The translations under genes and the position numbers were made by a program. Below, piece by piece: positions 1 through 7,622 of a stretch of 64,000 nt of DNA. The number at the start of each line of letters is the position of its first letter. Position 1 is the first letter of the stretch. The notes below the pieces were generated by a model. The model had not been told where the DNA came from. It searched no databases and saw only the letters and a program-made list of their open reading frames with translations. This stretch comes from Aeromicrobium chenweiae. Its GTDB lineage: Bacteria > Actinomycetota > Actinomycetes > Propionibacteriales > Nocardioidaceae. Location of the stretch: the NCBI RefSeq assembly GCF_003065605.1, contig NZ_CP026952.1, positions 2,790,001 through 2,854,000 of the forward strand. Reading direction: 5' to 3'.

Positions 1-1684
1 ACTCGGAGTTGACCCGGTTCGACAGCACGATGTTGGGCTCGGCGAACTTGAACGCGTACAGCATCTTGTTGAACAGGCCCCCGATCGGGACACCGCCCTT
101 GCCGTCGTACGTGTTCTGGGTCGCGTTGGCCTTGCCGTCCTCGCCGGCTGCGCCGCCACGCGGGATGTCGACCTCGATCGCCTTGGCGCCCTTGGGGCGT
201 CCCACGATGGAGTACGACGGGGACTGCTCGCCGAAGTAGATGCGCGGCGGGGTCGTGGTCTTGATCTCGCCGATCTGCGGGATGTCCTTCGCGGTGAAGA
301 CCGGCTCGCCGTTCGGGCCGCGCTGGTTGCCGCGTGCCGCGATGACGCCGTAGCCGTGCGTGTAGACCGTGTGGTCGTTGGCCCAGTTGCGCTGGGTGTC
401 CTGCAGGCCGTTGAGGTTGAGCTCGCGCGCGGCGATGATCGTGTCCTGCGGGACCGTCTCCCCCTCGAGCTTGTAGCGGTCGACGTCGAGCGTGGTGGGC
501 ACCGAGTAGTAGCCACGGACCTGCTGCAGCTGCTCGAACGCGTCCGAGATGAGGGTCGGGTCGAGCAGACGCGTGCTGACGCGCGACTCCGCCGACGCGG
601 CCAGCTCGTTGTCGGTGAGGTCGGTCTTGGCCGAGTACGACTCGACCTCGGTGTCCGCGACGTCGTACGCGTTCCTGGTCGCCTCGATGTTGCGGGCGAT
701 GTAGGGGCCTTCCTTGTCCGGCTCGGACGGCTTGACCTGGAAGCCCTGCATGACGGCGGGCCAGATCGCGCCGATGAGGATCGAGGTCAGCGCCAGCAGG
801 CCCAGACCGATCGCCGGCAGGGTCCACGAGCGGATGAAGATGACCGCGAAGAACAGCAACGCACAGACGATCGCGACACCGATGAGGATGTTCTTGCCCG
901 GGATGCGGGCGTTCGCGTCGGTGTAGCCGATGCCGTCGAACAGCTTGGAGTTGCCGATGGCGAGGCCGAAGCGGTCGAGGTAGTACGAGATCGCACGGCT
1001 CAGGACGCCGAGACCGACGAGCACCGACAGGTGCACCTGCGCGGCGCGGGTCAGCTTGGGGCCGCGGCCGGCGATCCGGATGCCGCCGTAGACGTAGTTG
1101 AGGAACAGCACCGCGAGCACCGTGATGACGATCATCGCGAACGAGAACGACGTCAGGAAGCGCCACCACGGGTAGTCGAAGACGTAGAAGCCGACGTCCT
1201 TGTTGAACTGCGGGTCCTTGACGCCGAACGACGAGCCGTGGCGCCACATCTTGTACGTGTCCCAGTGGCTCGCGCCCACCGACCCGGAGAACGCCGTCAG
1301 GATGATGAACAGCACGATCCCGATCGGCTTGAGGATCGGGGTCAGCGCGAGGCGGTAGCGGTACGCCGGGTCGTCACGGCGCAGCGGCACCGTGTCGGGC
1401 CGCGTGCGGTACGCGAGGTAGAGGTTGCCGATCACGAACAGGCCGAAGATCAGGCCCATGATGATGAACAGCGCGACCCGGGAGACCAGGACGCTGCGGA
1501 ACACGTCGCTGTAGCCGACCGACTTGAACCACAGGCGGTCGGTCCACACGCTGATGAAGATCGAGCCGAGCAGCAGGAGCACGGCCAAGGTCACCAAGGT
1601 CGGGATGAGCACGCGCTGGCGTCGCCCCGACCCCGATGGGGGTTGAGGCTGGCGCGGACGCGGTGTTCCGAAGATGTCGCTCAC
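1..1684 (-). CDS. UPF0182 family integral membrane protein (C-terminal part outside window)
   Basis: Large membrane protein of the UPF0182 family; its biochemical role is not known. About 561 residues are visible. They begin with a GTG at 1684 behind an AGGAG ribosome site, then a basic Pro/Arg-rich N-terminus, about seven hydrophobic segments in the first 300 residues (first near residues 25-45) and the soluble region with the family-typical stretch PYIARNIEATRNAYD. The reading frame runs off the left window edge, so the C-terminus is missing. It is last in the run ylbL, PPA1309-type gene, UPF0182, with 31 bp to the gene before it. The same order is known at M. tuberculosis Rv3193c-Rv3194c. 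Family assignment is firm, function unknown. Confidence 0.9.
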   Translation of the reverse strand, partial: MSDIFGTPRPRQPQPPSGSGRRQRVLIPTLVTLAVLLLLGSIFISVWTDRLWFKSVGYSDVFRSVLVSRVALFIIMGLIFGLFVIGNLYLAYRTRPDTVPLRRDDPAYRYRLALTPILKPIGIVLFIILTAFSGSVGASHWDTYKMWRHGSSFGVKDPQFNKDVGFYVFDYPWWRFLTSFSFAMIVITVLAVLFLNYVYGGIRIAGRGPKLTRAAQVHLSVLVGLGVLSRAISYYLDRFGLAIGNSKLFDGIGYTDANARIPGKNILIGVAIVCALLFFAVIFIRSWTLPAIGLGLLALTSILIGAIWPAVMQGFQVKPSEPDKEGPYIARNIEATRNAYDVADTEVESYSAKTDLTDNELAASAESRVSTRLLDPTLISDAFEQLQQVRGYYSVPTTLDVDRYKLEGETVPQDTIIAARELNLNGLQDTQRNWANDHTVYTHGYGVIAARGNQRGPNGEPVFTAKDIPQIGEIKTTTPPRIYFGEQSPSYSIVGRPKGAKAIEVDIPRGGAAGEDGKANATQNTYDGKGGVPIGGLFNKMLYAFKFAEPNIVLSNRVNSE

Positions 1685-1715
1685 GGGTCTCCTGTGTGAA
1701 GGGGTGTCAAAAACT

Positions 1716-2225
1716 CTATGTCAGGGTGCTGCGGAGGTGCTCGATCAAGCCGGGGACCAGGTCAGGGCCCTCCAGCAGCTCCGCGTCAGCGGGGTCCTTG
1801 GCCCGGACCGCGCTGTGGGACCGGCCGTCGCGCATGACGGCGGCCACGAGGCGCACCTCACGACGGTCGGGGTGGTTGATGGCGGCCTCGACGATGGCGT
1901 CCGGGTCGTCGGGCAGCGACTCCTCCGCCTCGGGCGGCAGCATGATCCGCTCGATCACGGCGGCGCAGCCGGTGACCGCGTCGGGCCACTCGATCTCGGT
2001 CAGCAGGTCCTCGAGCTCGCGGCCCTCGGGCAGCTCCTGCTCGATCGGCGTGATGCTGTCGGGGTCGTCGCTGAGCTGGTCGGCGAGGCCGGGCTCGGCC
2101 GCAATGAGATCGGCGGTGGGGACCAGCGCGAAGAGTCGCGGTGGCTGGTCCCACCCTTGCGAGCCCACGTGGGACTCGACCTCGAGCGCGGCCTGGCGGA
2201 GCGGGGAGTCGGGCATCAGCTGCAT
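1716..2225 (-). CDS. PPA1309 family conserved actinobacterial protein
   Basis: A 169-residue acidic soluble protein with no signal peptide or membrane segment. It resembles the actinobacterial PPA1309 family, whose function is unknown. The N-terminus (MQLMPDSPLRQAALEVE) and the internal stretch around WPDAVTGCAAVIER are typical of that family. Its start overlaps the end of the upstream PDZ protease gene by 10 bp, so the two are almost certainly co-transcribed and translationally coupled. Nothing in the sequence suggests a catalytic site. The neighbourhood is conserved, but I cannot say what the protein does. Confidence 0.8.
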   Translation of the reverse strand: MQLMPDSPLRQAALEVESHVGSQGWDQPPRLFALVPTADLIAAEPGLADQLSDDPDSITPIEQELPEGRELEDLLTEIEWPDAVTGCAAVIERIMLPPEAEESLPDDPDAIVEAAINHPDRREVRLVAAVMRDGRSHSAVRAKDPADAELLEGPDLVPGLIEHLRSTLT

Positions 2226-3295
2226 GAGGGGACCTTCGCCTGGGGATCCTTGGCCAGCGCCTCGAGCGAGGAGATGGCGTCGTCGAGCTTGGTGATCTTG
2301 ACCAGCTTCAGGCCGTCGTCGTCACCGTCGAGGGCCTCGGCGCAGTTGGCCGCGGGCACCAGGAAGATCGTGGCCTTGGCCTTGGCCGCGCCGGCCATCT
2401 TCTGGCGGACGCCGCCGATCGGGCCGACCACGCCGTCGGCGGTGATCTCGCCGGTCCCGGCGACCGTCCTGCCACCGGTCAGCTGGCCGGGGGTGAGCCG
2501 GTCGTAGATCGCGAGGGCGAACATCGTGCCGGCGCTCGGGCCGCCGATCGCGCGGCCCACGTTGTTGTCGACCTGGATCGGGAAGCTGAACTTCGTCCCG
2601 ATGGAGATGCCGATCCTCGGCACGTCGGGGTCCTGCGGGTCCGCGCGGGTGACGACCGGGACGGTACGGGCGGCGCCCTTGCGCTCCACGCCGAGCCGGA
2701 CCGTGTCCCCTGGCTTGACCGATCCGACCGCCTTGACGACGGCGTCGGGGGTCGAGACCTTCGAGCCGTCGACGGTCGTCACGACGTCGCCCGCCTCGAG
2801 CTTGCCCTCCGCCGCGCCGCCCTTGATCACTCCCGCGATGACCGGCCGGCCGGGGACGTCGTAGCCCGCGGCGCGGAGCGCGGCGACCTTCGAGGCGTCC
2901 TTGGAGCTGTCCAGCTGTGCGGCCGACTCGGCGGACGACTGCTTGGCCGACTCGTTGTCGGGGTAGACCAGCGACTTCGGCACGACCGCGACGTCCTTGT
3001 CGGCGTACGACTTGAGCGCGTCGACGATCGACAGGTGCGAGTCCGCACGGGTCACCGAGACGGTCGTGAAGTCCAGGGACCCGGTCGTGGGGTACGTCTT
3101 GACGTCGTCGCCGAACGTCAGCAACGGCTTCCCGTTGGTGATCCGGGGCGAGCCCAGGGTGTCGAACGCGGGGCCCGGACTCATCGTCACGTACGGCACG
3201 GGGACCAGCAGCGCCACGCTCGTGAGCACGATCAACGAAACCGCCGCCACGACCAATGTCGTGTAGCGACGGCTCAGCGTGGAGGGGTCGGACAC
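2216..3295 (-). CDS. YlbL-type PDZ / Lon-like (S16) membrane serine protease
   Basis: Membrane-anchored protease of the YlbL/Lon-like group, 359 residues. A single N-terminal hydrophobic segment (about residues 14-34) anchors it. A PDZ domain follows near residues 150-215 (VIKGGAAEGKLEAGDVV), then an S16 Lon protease domain with the serine in GGPSAGTMFA and the lysine in GGVRQKMAGA, the expected Ser-Lys dyad. The GTG start at 3295 sits exactly 6 nt behind a TAGTCT -10 hexamer, suggesting a leaderless transcript. Family members act on the outer face of the membrane; substrates here are unknown. It heads the three-gene minus-strand run toward the left edge. Confidence 0.9.
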   Translation of the reverse strand: MSDPSTLSRRYTTLVVAAVSLIVLTSVALLVPVPYVTMSPGPAFDTLGSPRITNGKPLLTFGDDVKTYPTTGSLDFTTVSVTRADSHLSIVDALKSYADKDVAVVPKSLVYPDNESAKQSSAESAAQLDSSKDASKVAALRAAGYDVPGRPVIAGVIKGGAAEGKLEAGDVVTTVDGSKVSTPDAVVKAVGSVKPGDTVRLGVERKGAARTVPVVTRADPQDPDVPRIGISIGTKFSFPIQVDNNVGRAIGGPSAGTMFALAIYDRLTPGQLTGGRTVAGTGEITADGVVGPIGGVRQKMAGAAKAKATIFLVPAANCAEALDGDDDGLKLVKITKLDDAISSLEALAKDPQAKVPSCS

Positions 3296-3301
3296 ACCCC
3301 C

Positions 3302-3307
3302 AGACTA
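3302..3307 (-). promoter_or_regulatory. -10 hexamer TAGTCT of the ylbL-type gene
   Basis: Reading the minus strand, TAGTCT is followed by 6 nt and then the GTG start. This fits a leaderless promoter of the actinobacterial TANNNT type. No clear -35 is needed or seen. Confidence 0.55.
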
Positions 3308-3353
3308 GTGACTCCGGGCAACCCCCAGGACACTCCCCACGATACGCGTCCGG

Positions 3354-3776
3354 CTAGGCGTGGTGCACCCACTCGGAGTCGCCCGAGGTGAACGTCTGGT
3401 GCTTCCACACCGGCACGTCCGTCTTGAGCTCGTCGATCAGCCTGCGGCACGCCTCGAACGCCTGCTCCCGATGGGCTGCGGACGCCGCGACCACCACCGC
3501 GAGGTCCCCGATCGTCAGGTCCCCGACCCGATGCACCCCGGCCAGGGCGACGACGTCGCACTCCGCCGCGATCCGCTCGGCCACCTCCCGCAGGCGCGCC
3601 ACCGCGGTGGGGTGCGAGGAGTAGCCGAGAGCACTGACGCCCTGTCCCCCGTCGTGGTCGCGCACCGTGCCCACGAACAGGCACGTCCCGCCCGCGGTGG
3701 GGTCCGACACGGCCGTGTAGACCTCGTCGAGGCTCAACGGGGTCTCACGGATGTCCACCAGGCGTACGGCTGTCAT
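3354..3776 (-). CDS. moaE: Molybdopterin synthase catalytic subunit MoaE
   Basis: Large subunit of molybdopterin synthase, which inserts two sulfurs carried by MoaD into precursor Z to make molybdopterin. The 140 residues cover a full-length MoaE: FVGTVRDHDGG near the start, the region AVVVAASAAHREQAFEACR and the conserved lysine segment LKTDVPVWKHQTF near the C-terminus. No moaD or other moa gene is adjacent, although the window also encodes MoeZ and two molybdopterin enzymes that would use the cofactor. The ATG at 3776 has no strong ribosome site; a TACGAT hexamer lies 8 nt upstream. It is divergent from the zincin gene. Confidence 0.92.
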   Translation of the reverse strand: MTAVRLVDIRETPLSLDEVYTAVSDPTAGGTCLFVGTVRDHDGGQGVSALGYSSHPTAVARLREVAERIAAECDVVALAGVHRVGDLTIGDLAVVVAASAAHREQAFEACRRLIDELKTDVPVWKHQTFTSGDSEWVHHA

Positions 3777-3829
3777 GTCGATTCATCGTAGAGCGAACAG
3801 CGATCGCTGGGCTGCGGGGAAGTAGTCGG

Positions 3830-3835
3830 TAGTCT
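3830..3835 (+). promoter_or_regulatory. -10 hexamer TAGTCT of the zincin gene
   Basis: TAGTCT ends 6 nt before the ATG at 3842 and there is no Shine-Dalgarno sequence, so a leaderless mRNA is likely. It lies in the 65-bp spacer divergent from moaE. Confidence 0.55.
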
Positions 3836-3841
3836 TGGGAC

Positions 3842-5137
3842 ATGGCCGATGACGAGAAGAACGAGCCCGAGAACCCCTTCAAGGGCACCCCGATGGAGCA
3901 GATCTTCGGCGCCTTCTCGGGCGGCCCGGTCGACATGAACCAGATCATGGGCCAGATGCAGAAGATGTTCGCCCCGCACGAGGGCAGCGTCAACTTCGAC
4001 CTGGCCAAGGACGTGGCCCGCCACACCGTGGCGGCAGCAGGCCCCGACCCGACGCCGACCAGCTCCCAGCAGGGAGCCGTCGACGACGCCGCGCGCCTCG
4101 CGGAGCTGTGGCTGGACACCGCCACCTCCATCCCGGCCGGAGCGACCACCGCGACGGCATGGAGCCGTGCCGAGTGGATCGAGTCCACCGCGGGCACCTG
4201 GCAGCAGCTCGTCGAGCCGATCGCCGCGCACGTCGTCAAGGCCATGAGCCAGGCCCTGCCCGAGGAGGCCAAGGCCATGGCCGGCCCCCTGATCGGCATG
4301 CTGACGCAGGCCGGCGGAGCGATGTTCGGCCAGCAGGTCGGCCAGGCCCTCGGTGGCCTCGCGGGCGAGGTCGTGTCGTCCACCGACATCGGTCTGCCGC
4401 TCGGCCCCGAGCGGGTCGCGGCAGTGCTTCCCGAGGGCGTGAAGGCGTTCGGCGAGGGCCTCGAGCACTCGGCTGCCGACGTCCTGCTCTACGTCACGCT
4501 GCGCGAGTGCGCCCACCACCGCCTGTTCCAGCACTCCCCCTGGCTGCGGTCCGCGCTGGTCGGCGCGATCGAGGAGTACGGACGCGGCACCCGCATCGAC
4601 ATCTCGGCGATCGAGCAGCAGATGCAGACCCTCGACCCCTCGCGTCCCGAGGACATCCAGGAGGCGCTGGCCGGCGGCCTGTTCGAGCCCGAGCGCACCC
4701 CCGAGCAGCAGCGCGCCCTCGATCGCCTCGAGACCCTGCTCGCCTTCATCGAGGGCTGGGTCGACGAGGTCGTCACCGAGGCGACCAAGGACCGCATGCC
4801 CGCCGCCGCTCCCCTCTCCGAGGCCATGCGGCGCCGCCGGGCCACCGGCGGGCCGGCCGAGCAGACGTTCGCCGCTCTCGTCGGCCTGGAGCTGCGTCCC
4901 CGCAAGCTGCGCGAGGCCACGACGCTGTGGGCGGCCATGCGCGACCGCCAGGGCGCCGACGCCCGCGACGCCGTCTGGAGCCACCCGGACCTCATGCCGG
5001 TGGCCGCCGATCTCGACGACCCGCTGGGCTTCGCGCAGGGCGAGAGCCGCACCCAGGGAGACGACGACTTCGACGCCGCCCTCGGCGAGCTGCTCGACGG
5101 CCCCGACGGCACGGGCGACGAGGACCGTCCCGAGTGA
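3842..5137 (+). CDS. DUF2342 zincin-like putative zinc-dependent metalloprotease/hydrolase
   Basis: 431-residue soluble protein of the actinobacterial DUF2342 'putative hydrolase' family (zincin fold). The signature is at residues 221-228, R-E-C-A-H-H-R-L, the family form of the metal-binding helix. An acidic N-terminus (MADDEKNEPENPFKG) and a long helical body with MGQMQKMFAPHEG are typical. M. tuberculosis Rv3195 is the counterpart in the same position. No substrate is known. Its stop overlaps the GTG of the downstream Nudix gene (GTGA), so the two are coupled. A -10 hexamer 6 nt before the ATG suggests leaderless transcription. Confidence 0.88.
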   Translation: MADDEKNEPENPFKGTPMEQIFGAFSGGPVDMNQIMGQMQKMFAPHEGSVNFDLAKDVARHTVAAAGPDPTPTSSQQGAVDDAARLAELWLDTATSIPAGATTATAWSRAEWIESTAGTWQQLVEPIAAHVVKAMSQALPEEAKAMAGPLIGMLTQAGGAMFGQQVGQALGGLAGEVVSSTDIGLPLGPERVAAVLPEGVKAFGEGLEHSAADVLLYVTLRECAHHRLFQHSPWLRSALVGAIEEYGRGTRIDISAIEQQMQTLDPSRPEDIQEALAGGLFEPERTPEQQRALDRLETLLAFIEGWVDEVVTEATKDRMPAAAPLSEAMRRRRATGGPAEQTFAALVGLELRPRKLREATTLWAAMRDRQGADARDAVWSHPDLMPVAADLDDPLGFAQGESRTQGDDDFDAALGELLDGPDGTGDEDRPE

Positions 5138-5712
5138 CGCTGCACGAGGACGCGCACGGCGTCCTCGCGCGGTGGGTCGCACCCGATACGGAGCAGGAGC
5201 GGCTGCGACAGGTCTATCTCGCGCACCTGGACGCCCACCCGGACGCGATGAGTCGTGACTGCCACCCCGACCACCTGACCGCGAGCCTCGTGATCGTCTC
5301 GGCCGACCACTCACGCGTGCTGCTGACCCTGCACCGGCGGATCAAGCGCTGGCTGCAGACCGGCGGGCACTGCGAGCCCGGTGACGCGACCCTGCTGGGC
5401 GCGGCCCACCGCGAGGGGCGCGAGGAGAGCGGCCTGCACACGCTCACGGTCGATCCGGAGCCGGTGCTCCTGTCACTGCACGAGGTGCCCTCGTGCGGGC
5501 CCATCCGGCCGTCGCACCACCTGGACGTGCAGTTTGTGGGCGTCGCGTCGGACGAGCGCATCACGATCAGCGACGAGTCCGACGACCTGGCGTGGTTCGA
5601 CCTGGACGACCTGCCCGAGACCACGGATCAGTCCGTGCGCGACCTCACCGCTGCTGCCACGAGACGCCTTCGAGGAACCCCTTCGCCTTCTCCGTCTCCG
5701 GGTAGGCGCTGA
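5134..5712 (+). CDS. Nudix hydrolase
   Basis: A 192-residue Nudix-family pyrophosphohydrolase. The Nudix helix is at residues 79-95, seen as HREGREESGL, preceded by the glycine-rich turn QTGGHCEPGD; the glutamates that bind Mg are present. Specificity cannot be read from the sequence. The GTG start at 5134 overlaps the zincin stop by 4 bp, which fixes the start. The 3' end overlaps the converging YgjP-like gene by 68 bp, and the last 15 residues (PSPSPSPGRR) lie in that overlap, so the C-terminal tail is probably non-essential. Confidence 0.85.
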   Translation: MTLHEDAHGVLARWVAPDTEQERLRQVYLAHLDAHPDAMSRDCHPDHLTASLVIVSADHSRVLLTLHRRIKRWLQTGGHCEPGDATLLGAAHREGREESGLHTLTVDPEPVLLSLHEVPSCGPIRPSHHLDVQFVGVASDERITISDESDDLAWFDLDDLPETTDQSVRDLTAAATRRLRGTPSPSPSPGRR

Positions 5713-6136
5713 CCAGCGCCCAGAACCGGCGGCTGTGGTTGGGCTCGATGAGGTGGGCCAGCTCGTGCACCAGCACGTAGTCCACGACGTACGCCGGCAT
5801 GCCCTGCAGTCGGTGCGACAGCCGGATGCTGTGGTCCGAGCTCGAGCAGGAGCCCCAACGCTTCTCCATGTTGGTGACCCAGCGGACGGACGACGGGACG
5901 GCACGCCCCCCGAACCAGGCCTGCGACAGCTCCGCGGCGCGGGCCAGGAGCTCGTCGTCACTCGGGCGCACGCGCTGCTCGCGACGGTCGAGCCGCTCGA
6001 CGAGGTTGCGGACGTGCTCGTCCTCGGCAGCCTTCGACAGGTGGGCCGGCATCAGCACGATCGTCCGTCCGCCCTCGCGGTACGCCCGCACCGTGCGCTT
6101 GCGCCGGGCGCTGCGCCGGATCTCCACCTCGCTCAT
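5645..6136 (-). CDS. YgjP-like (M48/SprT-type) metallopeptidase
   Basis: 163-residue putative zinc peptidase of the YgjP/DUF45 family. The gluzincin motif HELAH occurs near residue 124, followed by NHSRRFW, and the upstream family stretch KRWGSCSS is present; together these three blocks are diagnostic. The first 25 residues are very basic (EIRRSARRKRTVRAYREGG). It starts at an ATG (6136) lacking a clear ribosome site, beside an AT-rich 30-bp stretch and an array of DnaA-box-like sequences. Its 3' end overlaps the opposing Nudix gene. The physiological role of this family is poorly known. Confidence 0.88.
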   Translation of the reverse strand: MSEVEIRRSARRKRTVRAYREGGRTIVLMPAHLSKAAEDEHVRNLVERLDRREQRVRPSDDELLARAAELSQAWFGGRAVPSSVRWVTNMEKRWGSCSSSDHSIRLSHRLQGMPAYVVDYVLVHELAHLIEPNHSRRFWALVSAYPETEKAKGFLEGVSWQQR

Positions 6137-6170
6137 GAGAAGAAATCTATCGTTGAGTTCTCAATTTTCT

Positions 6171-6312
6171 GCGTCCACAGGCTCGTGCGGTGGAAACTAC
6201 TGCGCACGCACCGCGGGATGCCGCCCGACGTCCCAGGCCAGCGAGGTTGTGCACCGGCTCGTCCACAGGCGCTCTCGGCGTTCCCCACAACTTGTCCCCA
6301 CCGTTGTCCACA
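6171..6312 (+). promoter_or_regulatory. Cluster of five DnaA-box-like 9-mers
   Basis: Sites read on the plus strand: GCGTCCACA (6171-6179), TCGTCCACA (6259-6267), TTCCCCACA (6281-6289), TTGTCCCCA (6292-6300) and the exact consensus TTGTCCACA (6304-6312). Start-to-start spacings are 88, 22, 11 and 12 bp, close to whole helical turns, so they would face the same side of the helix. Function (DnaA titration, transcriptional control or chance) is not shown. Confidence 0.45.
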
Positions 6313-6373
6313 GGCGTGGAAAACAGGGGACCTCAGCGACTTGACGTGGGAGCCGTGGAGGGGGAACAAAGCT

Positions 6374-6405
6374 GCGGAGGACCCGGCCGAAGCCGGGTCC
6401 TCCGC
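6374..6405. terminator. Perfect 14-bp hairpin, probable terminator
   Basis: GCGGAGGACCCGGC, loop CGAA, then the exact complement. It lies 42 bp past the stop of the minus-strand Cys4 protein gene and is the likeliest transcription terminator for it. No U-tract follows, as is common in high-GC actinobacteria. Confidence 0.65.
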
Positions 6406-6446
6406 AAGACTTGGGGAAGTGCGAGGCATCCGGCCCCGCCGTGGAT

Positions 6447-6605
6447 TCAGGCCTTGCCCAGAATCCGGTTCAGCTTGGTGCCACAGACCGGGCAGACACC
6501 CTTGGCCATGCGAGTGCCCTTGTCACTGACATGGACCTCTCCGGACGTCTCGCGCTTCTCCTTGCACTTGACGCAGTAGAACTCGCCACTCCATGTTTCC
6601 GACAT
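6447..6605 (-). CDS. DUF5679-type small zinc-ribbon-like protein
   Basis: A 52-residue protein beginning MSETWSGEFYC with two Cys pairs (CVKC near residue 11 and CPVCG near residue 40), the arrangement of a small zinc ribbon; it matches the DUF5679 family. The start at 6605 is chosen because a strong AAGGAGG ribosome site lies just upstream; the frame could be extended to 6668 but without any such site. The role is unknown; proteins of this type may bind nucleic acid or partner proteins. A perfect hairpin follows the gene. Confidence 0.8.
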   Translation of the reverse strand: MSETWSGEFYCVKCKEKRETSGEVHVSDKGTRMAKGVCPVCGTKLNRILGKA

Positions 6606-6788
6606 TGCGGCCTCCTTGCCGATGTGGTGCTGATCACTGTCAGCATAGGGGCGACGGTGGCATTTCACGCTCCACGCGGCCGAAAGCGCCCCGGCGAGTC
6701 GCGGCGTGGTCCAGGCCTGGGCCGCCCGAGCGGATCACGCTGTGGATGGAGGCTTGGCCCGGCACGACCACACGGGCAGGCTGTCGGC

Positions 6789-7595
6789 ATGGCCCTGCGA
6801 CCCGCCCTGCGTCCCGGCGCACCGCTGCTCCGGCGGGACGCGACGCACCTGCAGGTCGGCACGTCGCCGGGCATCGTCCTCGCCGACCGGCCCGGTCTGC
6901 TGGCGTTCCTGCGGCTGCTCGACGGCGCCCGTGACCTCGCGCGTCTGGAGGTGCTCGCGCACGAGCGGGTGCCGGAGCTGCAGGACGACGTCACCGACCT
7001 CGTCTCCCGGCTCCTGGCTGCGGGCGCCGTCGTCGACACGTCCGCGGCTCGGCCGCGCGGTGCGTACGAGCTGGCGGTCGGTGGCGACCCGGCTGCCGCC
7101 GAGCTGGTCGACGCGACCCGTTCGATCCTCTCGGCGTCCGGCCTGCACCATCTCGACTCCACCGAGCCCGACCTCCTGGTGCTGGTCTCGTGCGGCGAAC
7201 CGGCTCGGGCGGTCTTCGAGCACGCCGCGCTGTGGGACGTCACGCACCTGCCGGTCGTCATCGACGAGGACCGTGTGCGCATCGGGCCCCTGGTCCGCCC
7301 CGGCCGCACACCCGGCCTCTGCTGCCACGACCTGCACCGGGCCGACTTCGACCCGGCCTGGCCGGCCCTGCTCCATCAGCTGGGGGCCATCAGCGTGACC
7401 GCGGGCGGGCTGGCGGCGACCACCGCGCACGCCGCGGCGGTGGAGGTCGCGGCCGAGATCATCGACCACCTGGACGGTCGGCCGCCACGCACCATCGGCC
7501 ACTGCCTGCTCGTCGGCCCCCGCCACGACGAGCGGATCGTGCGACCCGTGCCCTTCCACCCGCGGTGCACGTGCGACCTGCTCAGAGCCGCGTGA
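6789..7595 (+). CDS. E1/cyclodehydratase-like (ThiF/TOMM-related) protein lacking a nucleotide-binding loop
   Basis: 268-residue protein resembling the actinobacterial ThiF-related or TOMM cyclodehydratase-like proteins found beside AarF kinases (Rv3196 position). The N-terminal part (residues 1-85) looks like a peptide-binding winged-helix region. The C-terminal block with TPGLCCHDLHR followed by DFDPAWPALLHQL is the family hallmark, and late cysteines (HCLL, CTC) could bind zinc. A canonical glycine-rich ATP-binding loop is not seen, so adenylating activity is doubtful. No YcaO gene or obvious precursor peptide is adjacent. The start at ATG 6789 is best supported by alignment of the N-terminus; no good ribosome site is present. 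Confidence 0.65.
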   Translation: MALRPALRPGAPLLRRDATHLQVGTSPGIVLADRPGLLAFLRLLDGARDLARLEVLAHERVPELQDDVTDLVSRLLAAGAVVDTSAARPRGAYELAVGGDPAAAELVDATRSILSASGLHHLDSTEPDLLVLVSCGEPARAVFEHAALWDVTHLPVVIDEDRVRIGPLVRPGRTPGLCCHDLHRADFDPAWPALLHQLGAISVTAGGLAATTAHAAAVEVAAEIIDHLDGRPPRTIGHCLLVGPRHDERIVRPVPFHPRCTCDLLRAA

Positions 7596-7610
7596 TCGCG
7601 ACCCGCGGAC

Positions 7611-7616
7611 TATCCT
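7611..7616 (+). promoter_or_regulatory. -10 hexamer TATCCT of the AarF-type gene
   Basis: TATCCT ends 6 nt before the GTG at 7623, with no ribosome site between them: leaderless geometry. It lies in the 27-bp gap after the cyclodehydratase-like gene, so the kinase gene can be expressed independently. Confidence 0.55.
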
Positions 7617-7622
7617 GAGCAC

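Larger units (their letters stand above)
6137..6446. other. 310-bp non-coding spacer with DnaA-box-like array and hairpin
   Basis: No convincing gene is present. The left 30 bp are unusually AT-rich for this genome. From 6171 to 6312 there are five same-strand 9-mers resembling the actinobacterial DnaA box TTGTCCACA (one exact, four with one to three changes). A perfect 14-bp hairpin lies at 6374-6405. The remainder shows nothing I can name. Confidence 0.6.

Noticed and set aside
356..1699. Long open frame on the plus strand with acidic/basic low-complexity product
   Set aside because: It is the antisense shadow of the UPF0182 gene; high GC makes long stop-free antisense frames common, and the product has no recognisable fold.
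6137..6446. Chromosomal replication origin
   Set aside because: DnaA-box-like sites exist, but dnaA, dnaN, recF, gyrB, rpmH and parB are all absent and the surrounding genes are not oriC neighbours.
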